A stretch of 64,000 nucleotides of DNA from Platynereis dumerilii (Eukaryota; Annelida; Polychaeta; Phyllodocida; Nereididae), in NCBI GenBank assembly GCA_026936325.1, contig JAPTHN010000001.1:9208160-9272159 (forward strand). Direction: 5' to 3'. Numbering within the stretch: the first letter of the stretch is position 1; each line of letters opens with the position of its first letter. Positions 42,483-54,932 of the stretch are shown here, piece after piece. Position numbers and translations under genes: made by a program. The notes below the pieces were generated by a model. The model was not told the DNA's origin. It made no database searches and saw only the letters and a program-made list of their open reading frames with translations.

Positions 42483-43627
42483 TTGACAGTTGTTCACAAT
42501 CTTCCAGCTGGACATATTCGGAAAGGGGGTCATTACAACCACAGGGGTTTTTGCACAGATATTTTTTGATTATATATATTTTATGTTTATATTTTGACCA
42601 AAGATAATGGGTGAAAAAATCCCTATGATTACTACACATGTACAGCATAGTGATAGTGATGGTTGATTCAAATCTGACAGAGCTCGTTTAACAATGCTTA
42701 CGATAATGAAATCTGAAACAAATTTGAAGACCAATCTGTACATGTCTATATTATGTATTTTGACATTTGCTGTCCAGAGGAGGTTGTTAGAGCTCCATAA
42801 TAACATATTTATGCTTCTTGGGACTGATAGACAGAGCTAACAGAAAGAAAAAACACTGAGAAAGGAAAATAAATTAACTTTGTGAAGTAGTTGTGCAAAT
42901 GCGATAAACTAATTTCATCTGCATTGCCAGAAACATCAGAGAAATTACTTGAGTTTATGGTAATAAACAATTGTGCAATGATTTATTTAGTCTGCATGAG
43001 ATGTTTATTGCTATGGTAAACAGCTGTATCTGAACATCAATCATGCAGAGAGTGTATATGATGTGCAGAAGGGAAATATACACCCATGTGTCAAGACTTC
43101 AGTACAGCTCTATTATCTAAGTGGCTTGTTTAATGGTATATTTGACTCTCCTTCATTTTTCCTGCACCCCAATACCAATGAATGTTGCTTCAGGTACAGA
43201 TGCTATGAGAAGCCTGAAAGCTCACAAAAAGACATAGTCAAGGACAATACAGTGGTACCTACGTTGTTAAACCCCCTGTTGTAAGACCGACTTGCCTTAT
43301 GTGACCACCTTCCTCCTGCACTAAGTAGTATTTAAGCACATTTTGCACCCCGAAGAGAGACCGCACTCCAACAAGAGACCGCTTCAGGACCACATAAAGG
43401 ATAGTCTCATTATGCAGGGACCACTCTATTCACACCTGAAAGTTAAATACTTTATCTGCAGATTTGAAAACAAGATTGATTATCAGTATGCCGTAAAATT
43501 TGAGGATGTGACTGTACCATGATCATATAGCGTAAGGTTTTTGGTGTTTTGGTGGGTACTCCAACCTATTCACCTTGCGAACTTAAGTGATAAACCTGCT
43601 CAGTATGTAATTTAGTTCATCCAAAAT

Positions 43628-43837
43628 GAGAGGACTGACAGTTGATCTAGTGGTACCGTGCTGGGCTACCAATTGCTGGGTCCAGGTTTCGAATTCAGCT
43701 ATTGCCAGGTCGCTTGGACATGTGTTGGACGGCTGTGTGAATCATCCTTCACATCATTGCCTTATCTTCCATCCTGTCCTAATTAGCCTACCCAGTGCAT
43801 GAATACAGGACATAAAGCGCCAACCATCCATCGATCC
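43628..43837 (+). mobile_element. tRNA-derived SINE S1, copy 5 (old)
   Basis: Diverged A and B boxes; flanked by AGTTCATCCAAA (43,614) and AGTTCATCTAAA (43,838). Confidence 0.65.
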
Positions 43838-44930
43838 AGTTCATCTAAATTTAGATGATCAAGGTCGTGATTCATTAATCTGAGACCACTGACCTTCCCT
43901 GACAAAATGGACTGGTTTCTGTTCCATGAATAACCCTACAACTCATTGGAAAATTTTTCGTGTCTTCTGGCACTGAGTTCTCAGATATTAGTTTTGTTTT
44001 AGTCCTCATCGGTCGAGGGTTCGCAAATTTCTGTCTCCACTTCAGTATTTTCATTAAGGATAAAACAGGTACAAATAAATATATAAATGGTAAAGGCATG
44101 CTATACATACATAAAAACAAGACCCCAAGAAAATTAATCAACAATATGATATTTCTGTAACCAGCAGGGTTTCCATGAAAACAATTCTTCAGAGAGTGGT
44201 AAAGTCATTTGAAATGTTACTCTGAGCCATCCAACCAAGTGGGATTATGCTCTCATGTTTCTATGGTAATATGTTGGTAGCAGTCACAAGGAATACAATT
44301 GTTTTCTCCTGAGGCTGAAACTGCCACAACTCTGTTGACTCTCTGAGGCCATTCTTGTGTTGTCATTATCGATTCTACCCTTCAAGCCCACATAGAAATT
44401 CTAAGTGTCAAAGTATTGTGTTGGGATGATCTTTTTTCCTTTTGCAAATGTGACTCCTTTGTCTGTGTTGCCTTTAGAACATAGACTTTTGTATGCAAAA
44501 AGATACACACACACAGACAGTCTCTTAGTATTTGCTTGGTGTACAGGACAATGGCTTTTCCAAGTCTGCCCTCTATACTTCTGCTCTGTACAACTTTGAC
44601 ATAGATACGAATGTATACTGCCTATAGTACTAAAATTGTTACAGTTGCTAAGTGTCCATTAACAGATTTTCGATTTTGCTCGCAAGAGAAAGTCTGATGT
44701 GATTCAATTTAATTGCATGACAATCTCTCTCACTCAAGTGATTATCTTGTGGATCCAAAGGACAAGCATCAGACTCTGTCCAACTGAAAACTAATGTTTC
44801 CAAAACTTCAGCTGTATGCTTTGTCAAATTGAATTGTGTGATATGAATTACAACAGTTTCAATAAGCATGGATTTATTTCCCAACTTGCTAAATTGTGTT
44901 TTACCTTAACCTGAATGGCTCATTAAGCAG

Positions 44931-47900
44931 GGCTGATCAGTTTAAGACCAAAAAAGCTATGCAGCAAGTGGAAAAGCATCAAATTGTGGTTGAAACTGCT
45001 GTAAATTGCAAAACGCATTCAGATGTTGCATTGAATTCTTCTGAGATCCGATCACACTTGACAGACAGCAAAAAACTGTGTCACCTCCACATGTAAGTTT
45101 CTCCGGAGACACTATGTATAACAAACACGAGTGCACTGTATTATTTTATTTTATTATATTCATTAAAGACATGGTACATACAATTATCTCAAATCAAGTA
45201 TATGAGAAAATAAATTAAAATCACCCAGCCCCAGTGGGCTTATATGTCCATCAAAACCAAACAAATAAACAGGAATAATAAGGTAACATATTTACCTATG
45301 TAACAAAACGAACAGGAATAATAAAAAAAATAAGTATTTACATTTTTACAAACATAGACATAAATATTGGTGAATAAACAACATATCTTTACGTAATAGA
45401 AGTACCTCTCTTAGAAATTTGGTAATAAAATTTTGTACTCATTTTTAATGAAAATAAATTTTTCAAATAAGTCATAAGTAGAGTAGCGCGGGGCATGCAG
45501 CCCCCCTTAACTTCGAGGTGCGATTTGACCTACTTTTTGTGGTCGATTATTTGAATGCTTATGCTGTCAGGAAGGGATCACTTGACTCTACTTATAACTA
45601 GTGAAACAAATGTCTACCAATTTTAATAAAGGAGTTACGGCCCTTTTTGCAAAAAAATTAAAATGGCCTTCTTACCCCACCCATCGGGCAAGAAGCCCCC
45701 CTATTATAATCCTATGGCAATTTTTTTTGCGAGCGCATTCAGCTTGAAAGTTATTTCTTGGGTTCTTCTATCATTTTTAAGGCATTCTATTCACTTTTTC
45801 TGAATTTCAGAATTTTTCTGTTCATACATTTATTTTTTTATTTTTTTTTGCCCTTTTTCAATTTCGGCCAAAATTTTTTCTATTTCAATTAGCTATTCTA
45901 TCAAGATTTAAGGTAAAGTACACATTATTAAATGGTTCCTGAAGCAGCTTCGAGGCCTCAGTGAAGGGGGCCCCATGCCCCATTCCATGTGGGGCCTCTC
46001 GCCCCAAACCCACATATTTTAATTTGACCTCTATATTTTGAGCTAAAGTGCAAAAAACATGATCCAAATCATATTTATGTGATGGTCATAAAGTGAAGCA
46101 ATGCAGATATCCATTATACTTTTAAAAATTTCCAAAGTTATTTCTGACAACCACTTTCAAAGAATTAATCAAAGTTACAAAAACCATGCGCCTTTTTTTG
46201 TTTCTTTAATTGCGACTATGGTTTGGTGCTGAATGCCTTGAAAATTTGTGACGTCACCTAAAAAGCCTCTAGCTTCAATCCTATCAATAAGAAAAAGCAC
46301 CATAAATGTAAGTTTAGATATAACCCTGGGGGGGCTTCTCACCTAACTCGGGCTTCTTGCCCCGACCCACTCTATTGTAATTAGGATCTAAGTTTTCTAT
46401 GTCATCAAATAGCTTTTGTCGTATAGTTGCATAAGTTTGACAAACACACAGAATATGATATATCAAGTGATGAATCTGTGGCCTTTAACCCTGTCTCTAT
46501 AGCCTAGGATATTATTATCAAATTGTGCTAATGAGACACATCTTGGGAGGTTGCAAGAAGCCACTGAATGGCCTTTAGGAGGAGATAATGATTGTGACTC
46601 AATGATGGAAGAAGAGCAGCCACTTGACAGGCATTCATTAAAGTGTTTCAAAGCTTTCCTTGGCAATTGCCTAGAGACTCTTCTACCCCTTTCCGCTGTC
46701 GCCCTTCTGAGAATTGAACAAGTTGAGGGTTTTCTTGTCAGATTTATCTAATTATTCTGTCAATCATGAAACAGTGCTCTTATATACTCTCAATACCATA
46801 AAGCTTGTATTATTGTAAATAGGTTCAAGCAGGATAGCAACGTTATTAAAAATGACTGACTATCTACTTGGAAATTCATTGTCCTCTCATTGATTTAAAT
46901 GAAAATTAGAGAACTGATTTTTAGCAGTTTATCGTCTGCATTACCTGAAAGCGATTTGGTTTCAAGAACAGTATCTTTAGATTTTGTAGTCGATTTTAAT
47001 ATTAGTTTTAGAGGATGTGCAACTTGGAAATAAGAGGGAGACCATTTAGTTTCCAGGAAGGGGGGGGGGTTGTTTTGGTGAAATAAATAAATTCTTTTTG
47101 GGCAGACTTGAAATAAATAATTTCCTCCAGGGGTATTTCTCAATAATGTGTTGCTTGATTTAGGAATGAATATGCGGGGGCTTTGTGTGCTTGAGATCAA
47201 TAAATACTGCGGTCATTATCATGAAATAAATAATTTCCAGCTTAGGAAAACTCTAAGCCTACCTGAAAATTGAGTAGTCATCTCCTATCCATTTATTCAT
47301 GTTTTGTCTGATAAAAAGAGAATAAACTTGCAAAGAAAAACTCAAAATACCGTCCTTATTACAATCTGTGACTGTGAACATCCTTTAAATACCTTTTTTT
47401 CGTTTTCTTCCCTCAGACATTAGACTTAACTCAATTTTTTGTAGGACAGATCGTTTTGGAAAATCATTTGTTCCGTCTGCTATTCGTTTATTTAACAAGT
47501 CATAATTTTCGTATGCTAGTCATACCTCATTGTTTTTGTTTTTACATGTTTTACATTATTTTATTTCTGTTATGATTTTCATGCCTGCAAAACGACTTTC
47601 CTGAATAAGGATTAATAAAGTCATTGTCATTGTCAATCTGTCACTTTGATATATTCAAAAATTAGTTCAGGTTCCTGTTGATTTTTGTATTCTGTGAGTC
47701 AAAATTGGCCATATAAAAGTGTCACACTGTAAAATCATGCTGTGCATGGGATACCCTGATGACAGTCACCATATTTTTGTGAAATGTCAAATCAAAGTTT
47801 ATCCCTTGCCCTGCTGCGTGATAAATATGATTCACAGCTTTAGATTAATTAAGACAATTTCATTAAATGTTTGAAATTTTCCATTGGTGCTTGTTGTTTT

Positions 47901-49079
47901 ATATTCTTCAGTAGAAAAAGGACAAACAATGATCTAAATTTTGTGTTTTTCCCATCAGAGTAAAGGCTGGAAAAAAGAGACTTCAACATTTCATGGAGAA
48001 GTACCAAGGTTAGTTCGATCAAACTCTGCAGAATGGTGCATGTATGAAGCTTTCCCTGTCTCTTTGTTTGGAGTAGTGCAAAGTGCAATAGGGTCGATCT
48101 CTCTCATTGCACGGAGCAAAGATGTCACCCAGGCTTTGGACATGGCAATCTGACAAGTCACACAAGCTGGCGACACGACCAATTAGACTTAAATATGTCA
48201 AGGTCAGCTCAGTCGTGTCACCAGGTTCTGGCTTGCATGCTAATCAAAATTGGCTTCCGAAGTCCGTTCTTACAGAAATTTGAGTGCAAAGTTAAAGATG
48301 GCGTAGAAAGTAGGTTGTAAAGGGAACTTTGACTGAATCTTTTCTACTCAAGTGTAGTATCATACAAGTGGTGTCTGACTTGAACTAAACAAGGCGCAGG
48401 CTTACTTATGGACTGTTGTTCACACCCTTCCAGCTGATCCTGGGCTTATATTCAAATTCATGAAATGTTTGAATGTTCCATTGGTGCCAATTGAAACAAA
48501 TTTGAAGACAAATCCGTATTTTTTACTTTTGCGGTAATGGATCCAGAGGGGAGGGGAGGAGCTCCATATATGCTTTTTTGGACTGATCAATAGAGACAGG
48601 AAGAAATTATAGAGAAAAGAAATGAACTTCGTGAAGTGTTTGTGCAAATGCAATAAGCTCAGAGCATTCGGCACAACCAGAATTAATGGAGAAATTGCAT
48701 CATTTGGTGGCAATAAACAATTATGAAATGATTTATTTAGACTGTATGAGATGTTTATTGCTCTAGTAAACAAATATATCAGAACATCAATCATGCAGAG
48801 AGTGTATATGATGTGCAGAAGGGAAATATACACCCATGTGTCAAGACTTCAGTACAGCTCTATTATCTAAGTGGCTTGTTTATTGGTATGTCTGACCCTC
48901 CTTAATTTTTCCTGCACCCAGATCCAAGGAATGTTGCTTCTGGTACAGGTGTTATGGGAATTGAAAGGTTACAAGAAGACTTTGTACGAAAGCACTTCAT
49001 TCCCAAAGTCTTAGAGTATTTACCACTTGGCCTATATTATCTGGCAAAAAAAGTCAAAAAAATTATCTTCAGATGTTGA
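44931..49079 (+). CDS. Unrecognised gene fragment, three phase-compatible exons
   Basis: Exon X 44,931-45,092 (acceptor AAGCAG, donor CAT|GTAAGT) reads ADQFKTKKAMQQVEKHQIVV...SHLTDSKKLCHLH. Exon Y 47,959-48,008 (acceptor TTTTTCCCATCAG, donor CAAG|GTTAGT) reads VKAGKKRLQHFMEKYQ. Exon Z 48,922-49,079 (acceptor TTTTTCCTGCACCCAG) reads PRNVASGTGVMGIERLQEDF...LPLGLYYLAKKVKKIIFRC and stops at TGA. Joining phases fit at both junctions (AT+A, G+AT). Composition is protein-like, but I recognise no family. No upstream exons or start were found. A and B carry decayed counterparts, so this too may be non-functional. Confidence 0.33.
45120..45470 (-). mobile_element. Possible LINE 3' region
   Basis: On the minus strand, a CCCACTGGGGCTGGGTGATT stretch followed by AT-rich sequence resembles LINE 3' ends. 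Weak. Confidence 0.25.
45481..46372. mobile_element. TA-flanked element with GGGCAAGAAGCCCC motif
   Basis: 892 bp. Ends GAGTAGCGCGGGGCATGCAG... and complement-like ...CTTGCCCCGACCCACTC, with TA on both sides. The end motif recurs inside (about 45,688, 45,962, 46,332). Confidence 0.65.
46551..46751 (+). CDS. Doubtful small ORF in block C
   Basis: Open frame with EEEQPLDRHSLKCFKAFLGN and a downstream stop, next to an acceptor-like CCTTTAG. The A and B copies do not keep this frame, so it is probably not coding. Confidence 0.12.
   Translation: MQEATEWPLGGDNDCDSMMEEEQPLDRHSLKCFKAFLGNCLETLLPLSAVALLRIEQVEGFLVRFI
47395..47640 (+). mobile_element. 5'-truncated LINE, 3' end
   Basis: Encodes CRTDRFGKSFVPSAIRLFNKS then stop, the typical C-terminus of jockey/CR1/L2-type reverse transcriptases, followed by an AT-rich 3' UTR ending in AATAAAG and (TCATTG)n-like repeats. 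Confidence 0.6.
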
Positions 49080-49189
49080 AGTATGACTGATTAACCAGAA
49101 TAAAATGCTTCTTGCGAGGTAATATCCATAATCTTATCATTGTAATACTGATGACCCTTATTCAGTAATTGATGCCAATTACTGTGTCA

Positions 49190-49375
49190 CAGATTCGATT
49201 TCTGCTCTGGCTGCCTACTACAGTGCCTAGGTCTGGCTGGTCGCTTTGACGTGTGTTGGACATCAGTTTTAATCATCCTGTGCCTCGTTGCCTTGACCTG
49301 CTCCTGTCCCAATTACCCCACAAAGAGCATAAATACAGGCTGTAAAGCCCTAATAATCTCTTCATCCATCCCACA
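49190..49375 (+). mobile_element. Old SINE S1 remnant in T1 (also 51,424-51,608 and 53,657-53,843)
   Basis: Keeps the GTGTTGGACATCAGTTTTAA and ATAAATACAGGCTGTAAAGC body; the tRNA-like head is mostly lost. Downstream, AGGACAGTGGTGTC...CTCAAG|GTAATA looks exon-like (VELAYQCYLASQEVPRLK) and is the same in all three units; unassigned. Confidence 0.5.
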
Positions 49376-49767
49376 CCCTAAGGCAAGGAAAAGGACAGTG
49401 GTGTCATTCAATTTACATTTCTCAGTTGAGTCAATCGTTGAGTTAGCATATCAATGCTATCTGGCATCCCAAGAGGTTCCCAGGCTCAAGGTAATAGCAC
49501 AATTACTATTCACACCTTACTTATCTTAGAAGTGAAGTATCAAATAGATTCTTACAAAGAAAAAAACCCATGATTGGATTGCCCATAAAGATAAATATTA
49601 TAAAATCCTCCAGTGATCCATATCCCGAAAAGGTGACCGAGGACGAACAAAATCTTGTCAAAGCCTGAGATTGCCTCCAAAAGGACAAACTCTCTACACT
49701 CTGTGTAAAAGCTTCACTCTGTTTATAAGCAATGCCACTAATAATTACAAAAGAATTGAGTGTTATA

Positions 49768-50014
49768 CAGTACAAATTTCTAAAAGTGGCTCGTCATTTA
49801 AAATCTAGCCTTAGCTATCTGTCCATAGCCATTCCAAGCTAAACTAAGCTACAGTTATCCATAGCTAGCCCTAGCTATCCACAATTCCTATTGTTTAAAA
49901 AGGGGTAAAGAGATTCCAGTGTATACAGAAGACTAGAAATGGATAGCTATGGATAGATATGGATAAGAATAGCTAGAGACAGCTCAGTTGAGCCACATTT
50001 AGAAATTTGTACTG
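49768..50014. mobile_element. Palindromic TA-flanked MITE in T1 (also ~52,002-52,248 and ~54,235-54,481)
   Basis: 247 bp. Ends CAGTACAAATTTCTAAAAGT and complement, TA on both sides, with multiple TAGCTATCC / GGATAGCTA motifs inside. Confidence 0.65.
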
Positions 50015-51154
50015 TATGTTAAAAACCGACCATGCACTATATTGTGTAAACTCATGATATCAGCCTAGAATATGCATAAAAAAAGAGGGCAAAGGAATTC
50101 TGCTATAGTCCATGTAATTAACCTGAATAGCTTCTAAGAAGAAGAGTGGAAATTGAACAGAAATGCTTTATTAGTCGCGTATACAGACCATGTTCTGCTG
50201 TTTTATGTTTTCCCTGCATATCATAAGATGCAATGACTTGGAAAATTGATTGAAGTCTATTATCACATGCCAGTATACGAGGCAATTTTGGGAAGCAGAA
50301 CATCACTCTGCATACAATTTCCATAATTTGCACCGTCTTCAAAGACTTGGGTGATTATATATTATCTTTGTAGTCATTTCTTTATAAACCACATTTATAA
50401 GCTAATGAGCTTCTCGTTGTTTGATTTAAAACTTAACCATAGTCTGCTGGTAGACTACCAGTCATCAGCCTGAAGCAAAATTGGCTTCCGAAGTCCGTTC
50501 TTACAGAAATTTGAGTGCAAAGTTAAAGATGGCGTAGAAAGTAGGTTGTAAAGGGAACTTTGACTGAATCTTTTCTACTCAAGTGTAGTATCATACAAGT
50601 GGTGTCTGACTTGAACTAAACAAGGCGCAGGCTTACTTATGGACTGTTGTTCACACCCTTCCAGCTGATCCTGGGCTTATATTCAAATTCATGAAATGTT
50701 TGAATGTTCCATTGGTGCCAATTGAAACAAATTTGAAGACAAATCCGTATTTTTTACTTTTGCGGTAATGGATCCAGAGGGGAGGGGAGGAGCTCCATAT
50801 ATGCTTTTTTGGACTGATCAATAAAGACAGGAAGAAATTATAGAGAAACGAAATGACCTTTGTGAAGTATTTGTGCAAATGCAATAAGCTCAGAGTATTC
50901 GGCACAACCAAAATTAATGGAGAAATTGCATCATTTGGTGGCAATAAACAATTGTGCAATGATTTATTTAGTCTGTATGAGATGTTTATTGCTCTAGTAA
51001 ACAAATATATCAGAACATCAATCATGCAGAGAGATTGTATATTATGTGCAGAAGGGAAATATACACCCATGTGTCAAGACTTCAGTACAGCTCTATTATC
51101 TAAGTGGCTTGTTTATTGGTATGTCTGACCCTCCTTAATTTTTCCTGCACCCAG

Positions 51155-51312
51155 ATCCAAGGAATGTTGCTTCTGGTACAGGTGTTATGGGAATTGAAAG
51201 GTTACAAGAAGACTTTGTACGAAAGCACTTCATTCCCAAAGTCTTAGAGTATTTACCACTTGGCCTATATTATCTGGCAAAAAAAGTCAAAAAAATTATC
51301 TTCAGATGTTGA
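51155..51312 (+). CDS. Exon Z, second copy
   Basis: Identical in reading to the first copy (48,922-49,079), with acceptor CACCCAG and the same stop. Confidence 0.33.
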
Positions 51313-53389
51313 AGTATGACTGATTAACCAGAATAAAATGCTTCTTGCGAGGTAATATCCATAATCTTATCATTGTAATACTGATGACCCTTATTCAGTA
51401 ATTGATGCCAATTACTGTGTCACAGATTCGATTTCTGCTCTGGCTGCCTACTATAGTGCCTAGGTCTGGCTGGGTCGCTTTGACGTGTGTTGGACATCAG
51501 TTTTAATCATCCTGTGCCTCGTTGCCTTGACCTGCTCCTGTCCCAATTACCCCACAAAGAGCATAAATACAGGCTGTAAAGCCCTAATAATCTCTTCATC
51601 CATCCCACACCCTAAGGCAAGGAAAAGGACAGTGGTGTCATTCAATTTACATTTCTCAGTTGAGTCAATCGTTGAGTTAGCATATCAATGCTATCTGGCA
51701 TCCCAAGAGGTTCCCAGGCTCAAGGTAATAGCACAATTACTATTCACACCTTACTTATCTTAGAAGTGAAGTATCAAATAGATTCTTACAAAGAAAAAAA
51801 CCCATGATTGGATTGCCCATAAAGATAAATATTATAAAATCCTCCAGTGATCCATATCCCGAAAAGGTGACCGAGGACGAACAAAATCTTGTCAAAGCCT
51901 GAGATTGCCTCCAAAAGGACAAACTCTCTACACTCTGTGTAAAAGCTTCACTCTGTTTATAAGCAATGCCACTAATAATTAAAAAAGAATTGAGTGTTAT
52001 ACAGTACAAATTTCTAAAAGTGGCTCGTCATTTAAAATCTAGCCTTAGCTATCTGTCCATAGCCATTCCAAGCTAAACTAAGCTACAGTTATCCATAGCT
52101 AGCCCTAGCTATCCACAATTCCTATTGTTTAAAAAGGGGTAAAGAGATTCCAGTGTATACAGAAGACTAGAAATGGATAGCTATGGATAGATATGGATAA
52201 GAATAGCTAGAGACAGCTCAGTTGAGCCACATTTAGAAATTTGTACTGTATGTTAAAAACCGACCATGCACTATATTGTGTAAACTCATGATATCAGCCT
52301 AGAATATGCATAAAAAAAGAGGGCAAAGGAATTCTGCTATAGTCCATGTAATTAACCTGAATAGCTTCTAAGAAGAAGAGTGGAAATTGAACAGAAATGC
52401 TTTATTAGTCGAGTATACAGACCATGTTCTGATGTTTTATGTTTTCACTTCATATTATGATGTAATGACAAGGAAAATTGATGGAAGTCTATTATTATCA
52501 GAAGCCAGTTTATGTGGTAATTTTGGGAAGCAGAACATCACTCTGCATACAATTTCCATAATTTGCACCGTCTTCAAAGACTTGGGTGATTATATATTAT
52601 CTTTGTAGTCATTTCTTTATAAACCACATTTATAAGCTAATGAGCTTCTCGTTGTTTGATTTAAAACTTAACCATAGTCTGCTGGTAGACTACCAGTCAT
52701 CAGCCTGAAGCAAAATTGGCTTCCGAAGTCCGTTCTTACAGAAATTTGAGTGCAAAGTTAAAGATGGCGTAGAAAGTAGGTTGTAAAGGGAACTTTGACT
52801 GAATCTTTTCTACTCAAGTGTAGTATCATACAAGTGGTGTCTGACTTGAACTAAACAAGGCGCAGGCTTACTTATGGACTGTTGTTCACACCCTTCCAGC
52901 TGATCCTGGGCTTATATTCAAATTCATGAAATGTTTGAATGTTCAATTGGTGCCAATTGAAACAAATTTGAAGACAAATCCGTATTTTTTACTTTTGCGG
53001 TAATGGATCCAGAGGGGAGGGGAGGAGCTCCATATATGCTTTTTTGGACTGATCAATAGAGACAGGAAGAAATTATAGAGAAACGAAATGACCTTTGTGA
53101 AGTATTTGTGCAAATGCAATAAGCTCAGAGTATTCGGCACAACCAGAATTAATGGAGAAATTGCATCATTTGGTGGCAATAAACAATTGTGCAATGATTT
53201 ATTTAGTCTGTATGAGATGTTTATTGCTCTAGTAAACAAATATATCAGAACATCAATCATGCAGAGAGATTGTATATTATGTGCAGAAGGGAAATATACA
53301 CCCATGTGTCAAGACTTCAGTACAGCTCTATTATCTAAGTGGCTTGTTTAATGGTATGTCTGACCCTCCTTAATTTTTCCTGCACCAAG

Positions 53390-53547
53390 ATCCAAGGAAT
53401 GTTGCTTCTGGTACAGATGTTATGGGAATTGAAAGGTTACAAGAAGACTTTGCACGAAAGCATTTCATTCCCAAAGTCTTAGAGTATTTACCACTTGGCC
53501 TATATTATCTGGCAAAAAAAGTCAAAAAAATTATCTTCAGATGTTGA
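53390..53547 (+). CDS. Exon Z, third copy
   Basis: Same frame and stop, with two amino-acid changes (G to D in SGTGVM, V to A in DFVRKH), one silent change, and a weaker acceptor CACCAAG. Confidence 0.3.
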
Positions 53548-54932
53548 AGTATGACTGATTAACCAGAATAAAATGCTTCTTGCGAGGTAATATCCATAAT
53601 CTTATCATTGTAATACTGATGACCCTTATTCAGTAATTGATGCCAATTACTGTGTCACAGATTCGATTTCTGCTCTGGCTGCCTACTACAGTGCCTAGGT
53701 CTGGCTGGGTCGCTTTGACGTGTGTTGGACATCAGTTTTAATCATCCTGTGCCTCGTTGCCTTGACCTGCTCCTGTCCCAATCAGCCCACAAAGAGCATA
53801 AATACAGGCTGTAAAGCCCTAATAATCTCTTCATCCATCCCACACCCTAAGGCAAGGAAAAGGACAGTGGTGTCATTCAATTTACATTTCTCAGTTGAGT
53901 CAATCGTTGAGTTAGCATATCAATGCTATCTGGCATCCCAAGAGGTTCCCAGGCTCAAGGTAATAGCACAATTACTATTCACACCTTACTTATCTTAGAA
54001 GTGAAGTATCAAATAGATTCTTACAAAGAAAAAAACCCATGATTGGATTGCCCATAAAGATAAATATTATAAAATCCTCCAGTGATCCATATCCCGAAAA
54101 GGTGACCGAGGACGAACAAAATCTTGTCAAAGCCTGAGATTGCCTCCAAAAGGACAAACTCTCTACACTCTGTGTAAAAGCTTCACTCTGTTTATAAGCA
54201 ATGCCACTAATAATTAAAAAAGAATTGAGTGTTATACAGTACAAATTTCTAAAAGTGGCTCGTCATTTAAAATCTAGCCTTAGCTATCTGTCCATAGCCA
54301 TTCCAAGCTAAACTAAGCTACAGTTATCCATAGCTAGCCCTAGCTATCCACAATTCCTATTGTTTAAAAAGGGGTAAAGAGATTCCAGTGTATACAGAAG
54401 ACTAGAAATGGATAGCTATGGATAGATATGGATAAGAATAGCTAGAGACAGCTCAGTTGAGCCACATTTAGAAATTTGTACTGTATGTTAAAAACCGACC
54501 ATGCACTATATTGTGTAAACTCATGATATCAGCCTAGAATATGCATAAAAAAAGAGGGCAAAGGAATTCTGCTATAGTCCATGTAATTAACCTGAATAGC
54601 TTCTAAGAAGAAGAGTGGAAATTGAACAGAAATGCTTTATTAGTCGAGTATACAGACCATGTTCTGATGTTTTATGTTTTCACTTCATATTATGATGTAA
54701 TGACAAGGAAAATTGATGGAAGTCTATTATTATCAGAAGCAGTTTATGTGGTAATTTTGGGAAGCAGAACATCACTCTGCATACAATTTCCATAATTTGC
54801 ACCGTCTTCAAAGACTTGGGTGATTATATATTATCTTTGTAGTCATTTCTTTATAAACCACATTTATAAGCTAATGAGCTTCTCATTGTTCGATTTACAA
54901 CTTACCATAGTCTGCTGGTGGACTACCAGTCA

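Larger units (their letters stand above)
37950..43230. repeat. Segmental block B (interrupted)
   Basis: Diverged, collinear with A and C: CACATCTTGGGAGG (38,104), the 38,300-38,360 stretch matching 46,715-46,800, and the 39,300-39,540 segment matching 48,030-48,245. It resumes after the 39,664-42,482 insertion at 42,483, where it matches the start of the triplicated unit up to about 43,230. Confidence 0.6.
44160..48420. repeat. Segmental block C
   Basis: Collinear with A and B; the best preserved of the three in reading frames. Contains a TA-flanked element (45,481-46,372) and LINE pieces. Confidence 0.6.

Noticed and set aside
48420-48833. 137-codon minus-strand frame, repeated in the triplicated units (50,651-51,070; 52,943-53,305)
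   Set aside because: Conserved only because the DNA is duplicated; block B does not keep the frame, and it overlaps no splice signals that fit.
49251-49529. 92-codon plus-strand frame repeated in T1-T3
   Set aside because: Its first half is an old SINE body. The second half, up to CTCAAG|GTAATA, looks exon-like and is mentioned under the SINE remnant, but there is no partner exon in phase.
50853-51128. 91-codon plus-strand frame in T2 and its T3 counterpart
   Set aside because: T1 carries a stop and a base-length change, and block B is also closed, so there is no sign of selection on this frame.
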